A DNA stretch of 64,000 nt, from positions 62,001 through 126,000 of the forward strand of contig QOQI01000001.1 of assembly GCA_003332035.1 (NCBI GenBank), read 5' to 3'. Numbering within the stretch: the first letter of the stretch is position 1; each line of letters begins with the position of its first letter. The notes beneath the pieces were generated by a model. That model did no database searches and was not told the origin of the DNA. It saw only the letters and a program-made list of their open reading frames with translations. Source of the stretch: Paracoccaceae bacterium (GTDB lineage: Bacteria; Pseudomonadota; Alphaproteobacteria; Rhodobacterales; Rhodobacteraceae). Shown one piece after another: positions 48,514 to 58,324 of this stretch. The position numbers and the translations under genes are program-made.

Positions 48514-49320
48514 TTACATAAAGGCCCAAATTATTAAAATAGTTCCAAGAAAAATTCTGTATAAAACATATGGAGTGAAATTAACAGTCGTTAATAGCCG
48601 CATCATTAAGCTAAGGGCGCCAAAAGCCGCAAGTGCAGAGATAATTATAGCCGCAACTATTTCGATCCAATTTATTGATATGTTTTCAAAACCTAAAGAA
48701 TAAAATTCTAAAGTAGCGGCTGCAATTATTGTGGGTATAGACATAAGCATCGATATTTTTATTGCGCTTGACCTGTCATAGTTTAAAAAACGAGCACCTG
48801 TGATTGTTATCCCGGATCTTGATGTGCCAGGAATTAATGCGAGCATCTGCCAGAATCCTAATATTAAGGCATGTCTAATCGTCCACTCAGATATCTTTGT
48901 ATCGACTTGTTTGTTTCTATCCGAAAACCAAAGCAAAATGCCAAATCCCATCATTGCTATGCCAATTATAAGGGTACTCTCTCTAATATAGTCGTATAAG
49001 CCTGAATATTTTAATGTAGCGCCTAAAATTACTGCGGGAATCGTTGCAACTACTAAGCAGACTACTAAATTTCTATCGCCACCATCTAAACTTCTAGAAA
49101 AAAACTTAGTAGAACTGACTAAAATGACTTTTACATCAAGCCAGAAAAACGTTGTTACGGCAATTAGGCTTCCAAGATGAACAGAAATATCTATCAGAAG
49201 TCCTTGGTCTTTATTCCCACTAAACGTTGGAAATAAAATCAGATGGGCACTTGAGGATACTGGTAAGAACTCTGTAATTCCTTGAATCAACGATAAAAAA
49301 ATGACGTTGAGCAATTCCAT
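48514..49320 (-). CDS. uppP: Undecaprenyl-diphosphatase
   Basis: Recycles undecaprenyl pyrophosphate, the lipid carrier for cell-wall synthesis (BacA/UppP family, inner membrane). It has 268 residues and about eight hydrophobic helices. Family motifs: QGITEFLPVSSSAHLIL near the N-terminus and PGTSRSGITITGARFL in the middle, which together carry the catalytic Glu, Ser and Arg. It is divergent from gltD across a 214-nt gap. Confidence 0.96.
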   Translation of the reverse strand: MELLNVIFLSLIQGITEFLPVSSSAHLILFPTFSGNKDQGLLIDISVHLGSLIAVTTFFWLDVKVILVSSTKFFSRSLDGGDRNLVVCLVVATIPAVILGATLKYSGLYDYIRESTLIIGIAMMGFGILLWFSDRNKQVDTKISEWTIRHALILGFWQMLALIPGTSRSGITITGARFLNYDRSSAIKISMLMSIPTIIAAATLEFYSLGFENISINWIEIVAAIIISALAAFGALSLMMRLLTTVNFTPYVLYRIFLGTILIIWAFM

Positions 49321-49432
49321 TTTTAAAAACCCATTCTAAACATTCTGATCTATACACTAAAAAATAAAGGATAGCATTTTTAAAATAATAACCGAAACGG
49401 ACCTAATATTACTTATTTTCTGCCTATACTTT

Positions 49433-49460
49433 TTGAGTGACCTTACATTTTAAATATAAT
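49433..49460 (+). promoter_or_regulatory. Candidate sigma-70-type promoter for gltDB
   Basis: TTGAGT (49433-49438) and a perfect TATAAT (49455-49460) are separated by 16 nt, leaving a leader of about 65-70 nt to the gltD start. It is the best promoter-like sequence in the uppP/gltD gap and is oriented toward gltD. Confidence 0.5.
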
Positions 49461-49534
49461 AGGTCAATAATACTTACTTTTCTTTTAAAAAAAACTAGTA
49501 TAAGGAAGCCGTTTAAGGAAAATGGAGGCTAAAA

Positions 49535-51010
49535 GTGGCAAAGCAACCAATGTTAAAATTTGTAAATTTTGAAAGGCAGATGCCGGAAAAGCGGAATGCT
49601 GGTATGCGTAGTAAGGATTTTTTAGAAATTTACTCAGAGTTTGCTGGTAAGAAAGCAGAAGAACAAGCAAGCCGCTGTAGCCAATGCGGTGTACCTTACT
49701 GTCAGTCCCATTGTCCTCTTCATAATAATATTCCTGATTGGCTTAAACTTACAGCAGAGGGGCGATTGCAGGAAGCATATGAAACTAGTCAAGCAACAAA
49801 CACTTTTCCCGAAATATGTGGAAGAATTTGCCCTCAGGATCGTTTGTGTGAGGGCAACTGCGTTATTGAGCAATCTGGTCATGAAACAGTGACAATAGGA
49901 GCCATAGAAAAATATATAACAGATACCGCTTGGGAGGAAGGTTGGGTGAAAGTCAATGAACCCATTAATAGCATTGATCAAAGCGTCGGTATAATAGGTG
50001 CCGGTCCTGGAGGTTTAGCAGCAGCAGACATACTCAGGCAAGAAGGTTTAGCGGTAACTATTTATGACCGATACGATAGAGCAGGCGGACTTCTAACTTA
50101 CGGAATACCAGGATTTAAACTAGAAAAAGACATTGTTATGCGGCGGAACGAACAATTGGAAAAGAGTGGTATAGAATTCGTTTTAAATACTAATATTGGA
50201 GTAGATATCACATTTGATGAGGTTCGAAAAAAGCATGATTTTGTAATTGTAGCAACTGGTGTTTACAAAGCGCGCGAGTTGGATATTCCAAATGGCAATT
50301 TAAAAGGTAAATTGGCAGCCCTGGATTATTTAACTGCCTCTAATAAGTTAAGTTTTGGCGATAGTGTTAAGCAGTTTGAAAGAGGCTTATTTAACGCCGA
50401 TGGCAAGAAAGTTGTAGTGATCGGCGGCGGTGATACTGCTATGGATTGTGTTCGTACTGCTGTACGGCAGGGAGCAACCTCAGTGAAGTGCTTATATCGA
50501 CGCGATAGAGAAAATATGCCTGGTTCACAAAGAGAGGTTCAAAACGCTGAGGAAGAAGGTGTTATTTTTGAATGGCTCACCTCACCAAAAGGGTTTTCAA
50601 ACAATCGACGAGGCAATGATTTATCAAATTCTAAGGTTCAAAAAGGCGATCTTAAAGGTGTAATAGTTCAGAAAATGCAACTTGGAGATCCAGATGCAAC
50701 GGGGCGCAGAACTCCAGAAGAAATCACAGGTTCAGAATATCTTGAAGAAGCAGATTTAGTTATCGAAGCATTGGGCTTTGAGCCAGAAGATCTTACTACA
50801 CTTTGGGATCAACCTGAGCTTCCTGTTTCACGTTGGGGAACCATTAAAGTTGAGTATGGGACAGGCAAAACAAATTTAGAGAACGTCTACGCAGTTGGCG
50901 ATATTGTTCGGGGCGCGTCATTGGTAGTTTGGGCAATAAAAGATGGTCGCGACGCAGCAAATGCTATTTTGAGCCAAATAGGAGCCACAAAAGTAATTGC
51001 AGCTGAATAA
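49535..51010 (+). CDS. gltD: Glutamate synthase (NADPH) small subunit
   Basis: Takes electrons from NADPH via FAD and iron-sulfur clusters to the large subunit. It has 491 residues. The N-terminal cluster ligands are Cys48, 51, 56 and 60 and Cys95, 99, 105 and 109; FAD motif GAGPGG is at 155-160, and the NADPH motif is VVIGGGDTAMD. The start is GTG at 49535 with a strong GGAGG (49524-49528) 6 nt upstream. It is placed before gltB, with 48 nt between them. Confidence 0.96.
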   Translation: MAKQPMLKFVNFERQMPEKRNAGMRSKDFLEIYSEFAGKKAEEQASRCSQCGVPYCQSHCPLHNNIPDWLKLTAEGRLQEAYETSQATNTFPEICGRICPQDRLCEGNCVIEQSGHETVTIGAIEKYITDTAWEEGWVKVNEPINSIDQSVGIIGAGPGGLAAADILRQEGLAVTIYDRYDRAGGLLTYGIPGFKLEKDIVMRRNEQLEKSGIEFVLNTNIGVDITFDEVRKKHDFVIVATGVYKARELDIPNGNLKGKLAALDYLTASNKLSFGDSVKQFERGLFNADGKKVVVIGGGDTAMDCVRTAVRQGATSVKCLYRRDRENMPGSQREVQNAEEEGVIFEWLTSPKGFSNNRRGNDLSNSKVQKGDLKGVIVQKMQLGDPDATGRRTPEEITGSEYLEEADLVIEALGFEPEDLTTLWDQPELPVSRWGTIKVEYGTGKTNLENVYAVGDIVRGASLVVWAIKDGRDAANAILSQIGATKVIAAE

Positions 51011-51058
51011 AACAATTACTTTTTGTATATAAAAAGAAAAACACTGGAACAATAAATT

Positions 51059-54000
51059 ATGAGATCAGAAAAAATAAATTTGAAAAGCTTGGAAAAAAAC
51101 ACCTATGGAAAAAAATGGGTTAAAGCTGAAAATGAAAAACGAACCTGGATGTCAAAAAATAGTCTGTACCGCGAAGATATGGAGCATGCCTCTTGTGGAG
51201 TAGGTTTGGTCGTTTCGTTAGATGGAAAGCCTAGTAGAAGAGTAGTCGAAAGCGGTATAGATGCATTAAAAGCAATTTGGCATAGAGGAGCGGTTGATGC
51301 AGATGGCAAAACTGGAGACGGAGCGGGTATTCACACCCAAATACCTGTGCCATTTTTCTATGACCAAGTTAGGCGTACCGGACATGAGCCAAGACTTGAT
51401 GAATTAATTGCTGTTGGTCAGGTTTTTTTACCTCGAACTGATTACGGGGCACAGGAGACTTGTAGGACAATTGTTGAATCTGAAGTTCTTCGAATGGGAT
51501 ATTATATTTATGGATGGCGACAAGTTCCGGTTGAAGTTGGATGTCTTGGTGAAAAAGCAAATGCTACAAGGCCAGAGATTGAGCAAATTCTTATTTCTAA
51601 CTCAAAGGGTGTAGATGAAGTAACCTTCGAGCGAGAGCTTTATGTTCTTCGTCGCAGAATAGAAAAATCAGCTGCTGATGCAGGTATTAGTGATTTATAT
51701 TTAGCTTCGTTATCATGTAGATCGATCATCTATAAAGGCATGATGTTAGCTGAACAAGTCGCAGTATTTTATCCTGATTTGATGGATGAACGGTTTGAAA
51801 GTACATTTGCTATTTATCATCAGCGTTATTCTACAAATACCTTCCCACAGTGGTGGTTGGCTCAACCTTTTAGAATGCTTGCTCATAACGGAGAAATAAA
51901 TACGTTGAAGGGAAACACAAATTGGATGAAAAGCCATGAAATTCGTATGGCATCAAGTGCTTTTGGATCATTAGCTGATGATATAAAGCCAATTATTCCT
52001 GGTGGATCCTCTGACTCTGCGGCGCTTGATGCAGTTTTTGAAGTTTTAGTTCGCGCTGGTCGGAGCGCGCCAATGGCCAAGACAATGCTAGTACCTGAAA
52101 GTTGGTCTAATCAAGCAAAAGAGCTGCCCAAAAAATGGCGTGACATGTATTCCTATTGTAACTCTATTATGGAGCCTTGGGATGGCCCAGCTGCTTTAGC
52201 GATGACTGATGGGCGCTGGGTTTGTGCTGGACTAGATCGAAATGGTCTACGGCCAATGCGTTATGTAGTTACTGGCGATGGACTTTTAATTGCTGGGTCT
52301 GAGGTTGGTATGGTGCCGACTGATGAGGCAACGATTAGGGAAAAGGGAGCTCTAGGTCCCGGGCAACTTTTGGCGGTCGATATGGAGGAAGGTCGCCTGT
52401 TTCACGATTCAGAAATCAAAAATAAATTGGCGGATAGTCAGCCCTTCGGAGATTGGGTAAGCAAGATCACTGATCTTGATAAGGCATTATCAAAAGTTAC
52501 CGAAAAGGCTGTTTTCTCTGGAAATGAGCTTAGAAAGAGGCAAATAGCAGCAGGTTATTCAATTGAAGAAATTGAGCAAATTTTAGCTCCAATGGTTGAA
52601 GATGCAAAAGAAACTCTTGCGTCAATGGGGGACGATACACCAAGTGCGGTTTTATCAAAAAAGTACAGACCGTTAAGTCATTATTTTCGCCAAAACTTTT
52701 CGCAAGTTACTAATCCACCAATAGATAGCTTGCGCGAATATCGCGTTATGTCTTTAAAGACACGTTTTGGTAATTTAAAGAACGTTTTGGATGAGAGTAG
52801 CACTCAGGCAGAGATATTGGTTTTGGACAGTCCTTTCGTTGGGAATTCACAATGGAAAGCTCTAAAAAAGCATTTTAATGCCGATTTGGTCCAAATAGAC
52901 TGCACATTTAATGTAAACGCTGGAAGAGGTGGATTACAGGCAGAGTTGGAGCGTATAAGATCGGAGGCAGAAGATGCCGTTAGATCAGGTGCAGGGCATT
53001 TAGTTTTGTCAGATCAGCTTTCCAATGATATAAAAGTTGCCGTTCCAATGATACTTGCAACTTCAGCAGTTCACAGTCATTTGACTAGAAAAGGTTTGAG
53101 AACGTTTTGTTCTTTGAATGTTAGGTCTGCTGAATGCATTGATCCACACTACTTTGCTGTTCTCATTGGTGCAGGCGCAACGGTCGTGAATGCATATTTG
53201 GCGGAAGATACCATCGCAGATCGAATTGAGCGTGGGTTACTGAGAGGTCCTTTAACAGAAGCTACCCGGCGTTATCAGGAAGCTATAGATCAGGGCTTAC
53301 TGAAAATAATGGCAAAAATGGGTATTTCTGTTGTTTCGTCATATAGAGGCGGGTTAAATTTTGAGGCTGTTGGTTTGTCGAGAGCAATGTGTGCAGAATA
53401 CTTTCCCGGGCTTATGAGCAGAATATCAGGTATTGGTGTCCAGGGAATTCAGAAAAAAGCAATTGAAATCCATAGGTATGGTTGGTTTGGGCAAGATGTT
53501 TTACCGATTGGTGGTTTTTATAAATCTAGAAAAACTGGGGAGTCGCATGCCTGGGAAGCACAAACCATGCATATGATGCAAACAGCATGCAATAGAGCAA
53601 GCTATGATTTGTGGAAGCAATATTCAAATAGAATGCAATCTAACCCGCCTATTCATTTGAGAGATCTCTTAGCTATAAAACCTATAAGTGAGCCGATACC
53701 GCTAGAAGAAGTTGAAAGTATTACATCCATTCGAAAGCGTTTTGTGACTCCTGGCATGTCATTAGGAGCACTAAGTCCAGAAGCGCATAAAACACTCAAC
53801 GTGGCGATGAATAGAATTGGAGCAAAGTCGGATAGTGGCGAGGGTGGTGAAGATCCTGCACACTTTCATCCAGAACCAAACGGAGATAATCCATCTGCAA
53901 AAATTAAACAAGTTGCTTCTGGACGTTTTGGCGTAACGGCTGAATATCTAAATCAGTGTGAGGAGTTGGAAATAAAAGTAGCGCAAGGCGCCAAACCAGG

Positions 54001-55630
54001 TGAGGGTGGCCAACTTCCTGGAATGAAGGTTACAGATTTGATAGCGCGATTGAGGCACTCAACTAAAGGAGTGACTTTGATATCCCCCCCACCGCATCAT
54101 GATATTTATTCTATCGAAGATCTTGCGCAGCTGATTTATGACCTAAAGCAAATTAACCCACGATGTAAAGTTACGGTAAAGCTAGTTGCTGCGTCTGGCG
54201 TTGGCACAATTGCTGCTGGTGTCGCTAAGGCTAAAGCTGACGTCATTTTAATCTCTGGTCACAATGGAGGAACTGGAGCCTCTCCGGCGACATCAATTAA
54301 ATTTGCAGGTTTGCCATGGGAAATGGGATTAACTGAAGCTCACCAAGTTTTAGCTATGAATAACTTGAGAGAAAGGATCACTCTTAGAACTGATGGTGGC
54401 TTGCGCACTGGACGTGACATAGTAATGGCAGCCATGATGGGTGCAGAGGAGTTTGGAATCGGTACGGCCGCGTTGATAGCTATGGGGTGTATTATGGTAC
54501 GGCAGTGCCAGTCTAATACCTGTCCAGTAGGGGTTTGCACTCAAGATGAAGGTTTGCGGGAAAAATTCACTGGTAATGCTGATAAAGTGGTTAATTTAAT
54601 CACTTTTTATGCTCAGGAGGTTAGAGAAATTTTATCAGAAATAGGAGCCAGAAGTGTGGACGAGATCATTGGTCGTGCTGATTTACTTGGCCAGGTAAGC
54701 AGAGGATCTGACCATCTCGATGATCTTGACTTAAATCCTTTATTAATAACCGTAGATGGTGCGGATAAAATTTCATATGATAGGTCCAGAGCAAGAAATG
54801 AAGTTCCTGAAACATTAGACAAACAAATTGTGCAAGATGCTGAAAGATTTCTTAAAGATGGTGAAAAAATGCAACTATCTTATGCAATTCAAAATACACA
54901 CAGAACGGTTGGAACTCGAACATCAAGCGAAATCGTTCAAAGATTTGGTATGCGAAACTCACTTCAAGAAGATCATTTGGTTGTCAAGCTGACAGGATCT
55001 GCTGGTCAAGCATTGGGGGCTTTTGCCGCTCCAGGTCTAAAATTGGAAGTTTCAGGTGATGCAAATGACTACGTAGGCAAGGGCCTATCTGGTGGGACAA
55101 TAGTCATTAGGCCGCCAATGATTAGCCCACTAATTGCGTCGGAGAATACTATTATTGGTAATACGGTCTTGTATGGAGCAACGGATGGATTTTTATTCGC
55201 TTCTGGCCGCGCAGGGGAACGTTTTGCAGTAAGAAACTCGGGTGCAAAAGTTGTTGTAGAAGGTTGTGGCTCGAATGGTTGCGAATATATGACTGGAGGA
55301 GTAGCGGTTGTTCTTGGAAGTATCGGCTCTAATTTTGGTGCGGGTATGACAGGTGGAATGGCTTACGTTTATGATCCAGAAAATCAAGCACAAGAAGTTA
55401 TGAATATGGAGTCGATAGTTACTGCAAGAGTACAAATTGATCATTGGAAAAAACAGTTGAAAAGTTTATTACAAAAGCATGCTGTGGAAACAGAAAGCCG
55501 AAGAGCTCAGGAGATTTTACGTAATTGGGACATTGAGGTAAATAATTTTGTCCAGGTGTGTCCAAAAGAAATGCTTAACAAAATTCCGCATCCAATATCT
55601 CTTAATGAAGGGGCAATTCCTGCTGAATAA
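51059..55630 (+). CDS. gltB: Glutamate synthase (NADPH) large subunit
   Basis: Converts glutamine and 2-oxoglutarate to two glutamates. It has 1523 residues, normal length. The class-II amidotransferase nucleophile is Cys46 (HASCGVGLVV) after a 45-residue propeptide that would be removed. Later come the central domain, the FMN-binding synthase domain (SGHNGGTGASPATSIK), and the [3Fe-4S] cluster region with Cys1144, 1150, 1155 and 1160. The C-terminal glycine-rich beta-helix is intact (GGVAVVLGSIG, GMTGGMAYVYD). With gltD it provides ammonium assimilation when paired with glutamine synthetase. Confidence 0.97.
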   Translation: MRSEKINLKSLEKNTYGKKWVKAENEKRTWMSKNSLYREDMEHASCGVGLVVSLDGKPSRRVVESGIDALKAIWHRGAVDADGKTGDGAGIHTQIPVPFFYDQVRRTGHEPRLDELIAVGQVFLPRTDYGAQETCRTIVESEVLRMGYYIYGWRQVPVEVGCLGEKANATRPEIEQILISNSKGVDEVTFERELYVLRRRIEKSAADAGISDLYLASLSCRSIIYKGMMLAEQVAVFYPDLMDERFESTFAIYHQRYSTNTFPQWWLAQPFRMLAHNGEINTLKGNTNWMKSHEIRMASSAFGSLADDIKPIIPGGSSDSAALDAVFEVLVRAGRSAPMAKTMLVPESWSNQAKELPKKWRDMYSYCNSIMEPWDGPAALAMTDGRWVCAGLDRNGLRPMRYVVTGDGLLIAGSEVGMVPTDEATIREKGALGPGQLLAVDMEEGRLFHDSEIKNKLADSQPFGDWVSKITDLDKALSKVTEKAVFSGNELRKRQIAAGYSIEEIEQILAPMVEDAKETLASMGDDTPSAVLSKKYRPLSHYFRQNFSQVTNPPIDSLREYRVMSLKTRFGNLKNVLDESSTQAEILVLDSPFVGNSQWKALKKHFNADLVQIDCTFNVNAGRGGLQAELERIRSEAEDAVRSGAGHLVLSDQLSNDIKVAVPMILATSAVHSHLTRKGLRTFCSLNVRSAECIDPHYFAVLIGAGATVVNAYLAEDTIADRIERGLLRGPLTEATRRYQEAIDQGLLKIMAKMGISVVSSYRGGLNFEAVGLSRAMCAEYFPGLMSRISGIGVQGIQKKAIEIHRYGWFGQDVLPIGGFYKSRKTGESHAWEAQTMHMMQTACNRASYDLWKQYSNRMQSNPPIHLRDLLAIKPISEPIPLEEVESITSIRKRFVTPGMSLGALSPEAHKTLNVAMNRIGAKSDSGEGGEDPAHFHPEPNGDNPSAKIKQVASGRFGVTAEYLNQCEELEIKVAQGAKPGEGGQLPGMKVTDLIARLRHSTKGVTLISPPPHHDIYSIEDLAQLIYDLKQINPRCKVTVKLVAASGVGTIAAGVAKAKADVILISGHNGGTGASPATSIKFAGLPWEMGLTEAHQVLAMNNLRERITLRTDGGLRTGRDIVMAAMMGAEEFGIGTAALIAMGCIMVRQCQSNTCPVGVCTQDEGLREKFTGNADKVVNLITFYAQEVREILSEIGARSVDEIIGRADLLGQVSRGSDHLDDLDLNPLLITVDGADKISYDRSRARNEVPETLDKQIVQDAERFLKDGEKMQLSYAIQNTHRTVGTRTSSEIVQRFGMRNSLQEDHLVVKLTGSAGQALGAFAAPGLKLEVSGDANDYVGKGLSGGTIVIRPPMISPLIASENTIIGNTVLYGATDGFLFASGRAGERFAVRNSGAKVVVEGCGSNGCEYMTGGVAVVLGSIGSNFGAGMTGGMAYVYDPENQAQEVMNMESIVTARVQIDHWKKQLKSLLQKHAVETESRRAQEILRNWDIEVNNFVQVCPKEMLNKIPHPISLNEGAIPAE

Positions 55631-55715
55631 CTTAAGAAGCCTGAACTCACACTGGAATTACTATACCAAACAATTAATATTTAAAAATAAAGGTTTGCTG
55701 TAGAGGGTATAGGCT

Positions 55716-55733
55716 GTTTATAAAAATATAAAC
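55716..55733. repeat. AT-rich inverted repeat upstream of mtgA
   Basis: GTTTATA-AAAA-TATAAAC is a perfect 7-bp inverted repeat ending 15 nt before the mtgA ATG. It has no following T-tract. The composition makes chance likely; it could be a weak leader hairpin or an operator. Confidence 0.3.
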
Positions 55734-55748
55734 TAAAGAAAAAACATA

Positions 55749-56417
55749 ATGCGTCAAAGACTGAAATTTTTTTTTCTGACAGGTCTGGCACTGCTTTTTC
55801 TTTTCGTATTTTCAATTGTTTTACTTTTAAGGTTCATCCCTGTTCCTACTAGTTCATATATGATTTTTGAGGCTTCAAATCATGGGTCGGTATCTTACTC
55901 TTGGGTCGATTTGAAAGATATGTCCGCTAGTGTACCGTTGAGTATTGTAGCTGCGGAAGATGTTAATTTTTGTAATCACTGGGGTTTTGATCTTGTGGCA
56001 ATTCGGTCAGCTATTGAGCAAGGATCCAAAAGAGGCGCATCGACGATAAGTCAACAAGTAGTAAAAAATTTATTTCTTTGGCATAAAAGAAGTTGGATTA
56101 GAAAATTTTTTGAAGCTTTTTTAACTCCAGTCATAGAAATTTCCTGGTCAAAAAGACGTATTCTTGAAGTTTATTTGAACATTGCAGAATTTGATGAGGG
56201 TATTTTTGGAATAGAGCAAGCAAGTCAGCAGATATTTGGAATGTCTTCCAGTAAATTAAGTTTATCTCAAGCTGCGTTGCTAGCGGCTGTTTTGCCCAAT
56301 CCAAAACAGCGTTCGGCAGTAAATCCTAGTAAATTCGTTCAAAAACGTGCGTTGTCAATTGCTGACGGAGCTTCTACGATTTTGAAAGATGAACGTTCAG
56401 ATTGTTTTACCGATTGA
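55749..56417 (+). CDS. mtgA: Monofunctional peptidoglycan glycosyltransferase
   Basis: GT51-family enzyme that polymerises lipid II glycan strands in the periplasm without a transpeptidase domain. It has 222 residues. One N-terminal membrane anchor (about 8-32) precedes the catalytic Glu70 in AAEDVNFCNHWGFD and the motif RGASTISQQVVKNLFLW (95-111), then RRILEVYLNIAEF. The usual Gly in RGGSTISQQ is Ala (Ala97), a mild change. Confidence 0.94.
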   Translation: MRQRLKFFFLTGLALLFLFVFSIVLLLRFIPVPTSSYMIFEASNHGSVSYSWVDLKDMSASVPLSIVAAEDVNFCNHWGFDLVAIRSAIEQGSKRGASTISQQVVKNLFLWHKRSWIRKFFEAFLTPVIEISWSKRRILEVYLNIAEFDEGIFGIEQASQQIFGMSSSKLSLSQAALLAAVLPNPKQRSAVNPSKFVQKRALSIADGASTILKDERSDCFTD

Positions 56418-56470
56418 AAATCGTTTCAATTCGGTGCATGTGTCTTTTGAAATAAAATTTAATTTTTGAA

Positions 56471-57136
56471 ATGCTTCGTTTATATCATCTACCTCTTTCA
56501 CCGTTTTGCAGAAAAGTACGCCTCGTATTAGCTGAAAAAAAAGTTGAAGTTGAGCTTATTGAGGAACGGTACTGGGAGCAGTCACCCGAATTTTTAAAAA
56601 AAAGCCCAAGTGGTAAAATACCCATTTTGCAACTGGATGGAAAACTTCTGACTGAAAGTACGCCTATATGTGAACTTTTAGAAGATTTGTATCCTCAGCC
56701 AAAATTAATGCCAGATAGTGCAGAGGATCGCTACGAAGTTAGAAGATTGATAAACTGGTTCGACGATAAGTTCCATTATGAGGTGACGTCCAAGCTTTTA
56801 CACGAGCGAGTAAATAAGAAAATTATGAAACAGGGCGCTCCAGATAGTAAAAATGTGATGAATGGAAAGCGTAAAATTAAATATCATTTAGATTACATGA
56901 CCTACTTGCTTGAGCGTCGTGGGTGGTTAGCTGGAAATTCTTTAACCTTAGCTGATTTCACAGCTGCGGCCCATTTTTCGACATTAGATTACACAAAAGA
57001 TGTAGATTGGGTAGAATCCAACACAGTCAAGGATTGGTATGCAAAAATAAAATCACGCCCAGCTTTTCGTGGTATCTTAGCAGACCAAATTTCTGGGTTT
57101 CCTCCTTCAGATCATTATAACGATTTAGATTTCTGA
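56471..57136 (+). CDS. Glutathione S-transferase family protein
   Basis: A 221-residue two-domain GST. The thioredoxin-like N-terminus has LPLSPFCRKVRLVLAEK with a Ser/Cys active-site loop (SPFC), the cis-Pro region GKIPILQLDG and the gamma-glutamyl site LTESTPICELLED. The helical C-terminal domain includes LAGNSLTLADFTAAAH. The substrate is unknown. Plant-type gshA at 41220-42590 shows the cell makes the first glutathione precursor. It lies 53 nt after mtgA. Confidence 0.9.
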   Translation: MLRLYHLPLSPFCRKVRLVLAEKKVEVELIEERYWEQSPEFLKKSPSGKIPILQLDGKLLTESTPICELLEDLYPQPKLMPDSAEDRYEVRRLINWFDDKFHYEVTSKLLHERVNKKIMKQGAPDSKNVMNGKRKIKYHLDYMTYLLERRGWLAGNSLTLADFTAAAHFSTLDYTKDVDWVESNTVKDWYAKIKSRPAFRGILADQISGFPPSDHYNDLDF

Positions 57137-57214
57137 AAACCCCTAAGATCTATTTCGTTCCCCTTAATACATATATTTGCTATCAAACGACTTAAAATAA
57201 TTTGAAGCGCACGA

Positions 57215-58252
57215 ATGACTAAAAATAACTTAAAAAGTGCATTGCAAGAAAGAGCTATTTTAGACGGCTTTAGCCTAATGAGGGTATGCCGCCCTTGGAG
57301 CTTGGACGACCATTCAAAGAGACTGCAAGAGTTTCTAAATAAAAGTTGGCATGGTGAAATGTCATGGATGAAAGAAAAAGTGAAATTGCGATCTGATCCA
57401 AGTATTTTATGGCCAGAAGCAAAGACGTGTATAATGTTAGGAGAGAGCTATTCGCCTAAACATGATCCATTAGAGATTTTAAAAAAGCCTCAAAAGGGCG
57501 CTATTTCTGTTTATGCTCAGAATAAAGATTATCATGATGTATTAAAAAAGCGACTTAAGGTTTTAGCAAGATGGCTCGTGAAAGAGTATGAATGTGAAGT
57601 GAAGGTTTTTGTGGACACAGCCCCTGTCCCCGAAAAGGCACTAGGGCAAGCAGCTGGGTTGGGCTGGCAAGGTAAGCATACAAACTTGGTTAGTAGAGAT
57701 TTGGGAAGTTGGTTTTTTATTGGTTCGATATTTACAACACTTGATATAGAAGAGGATAACAAGGAAATTGATAATTGTGGTAAATGTACATCCTGTCTTG
57801 ATATCTGTCCAACAAAAGCCTTCCCGAAACCATATAAACTAGATGCACGTCTTTGTATTTCATATCTCACAATAGAAAGTAAAAGCCCTATTCCTGAGCA
57901 TCTGAGACCAAAAATGGGCAACCGTATATACGGTTGCGATGATTGTCTTGCTGTCTGTCCTTGGAATAAGTTTGCAAAAGAAGCGGCCGATAACAAGTAT
58001 CATGCACGAAACGATTTATTGGAACCAGAGTTAGATGAATTGGTTAGTTTAGATGATTTTTCTTTTCGAAAAAAATTTTCTGGCAGTCCTATAAAGAGAA
58101 TAGGTCGCGATAGGTTTATCAGAAATGTATTATATGCGATTGGAAATTCGCACGACAAAAAATTTTTAGATAAAATTGAACATCTCGTCAAAGATCCTAA
58201 CCCAGTAGTTGCAGATGCTGCGCGATGGGCACAAAGAGAACTAAACGGATAA
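57215..58252 (+). CDS. queG: Epoxyqueuosine reductase
   Basis: Cobalamin-dependent last step of queuosine synthesis in tRNA wobble position 34. It has 345 residues. Catalytic Asp134 is in [14 protein letters not shown]; two [4Fe-4S] clusters use Cys188, 191, 194 and 198 and Cys214, 241, 244 and 248. A C-terminal HEAT-like segment ([15 protein letters not shown]) is present. It implies B12 uptake or synthesis somewhere in the genome. Confidence 0.95.
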   Translation: MTKNNLKSALQERAILDGFSLMRVCRPWSLDDHSKRLQEFLNKSWHGEMSWMKEKVKLRSDPSILWPEAKTCIMLGESYSPKHDPLEILKKPQKGAISVYAQNKDYHDVLKKRLKVLARWLVKEYECEVKVFVDTAPVPEKALGQAAGLGWQGKHTNLVSRDLGSWFFIGSIFTTLDIEEDNKEIDNCGKCTSCLDICPTKAFPKPYKLDARLCISYLTIESKSPIPEHLRPKMGNRIYGCDDCLAVCPWNKFAKEAADNKYHARNDLLEPELDELVSLDDFSFRKKFSGSPIKRIGRDRFIRNVLYAIGNSHDKKFLDKIEHLVKDPNPVVADAARWAQRELNG

Positions 58253-58324
58253 AATTTGCCGCAAATAGACAGACATTTATAGAATTATAAATTAATTGCT
58301 TTTAAATAAGCTTAAGGAATAAAA

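Noticed and set aside
57532-57996. 154-codon minus-strand reading frame inside queG
   Set aside because: Antisense of the cluster-binding region of queG; composition follows the complementary codons and no family is recognised.
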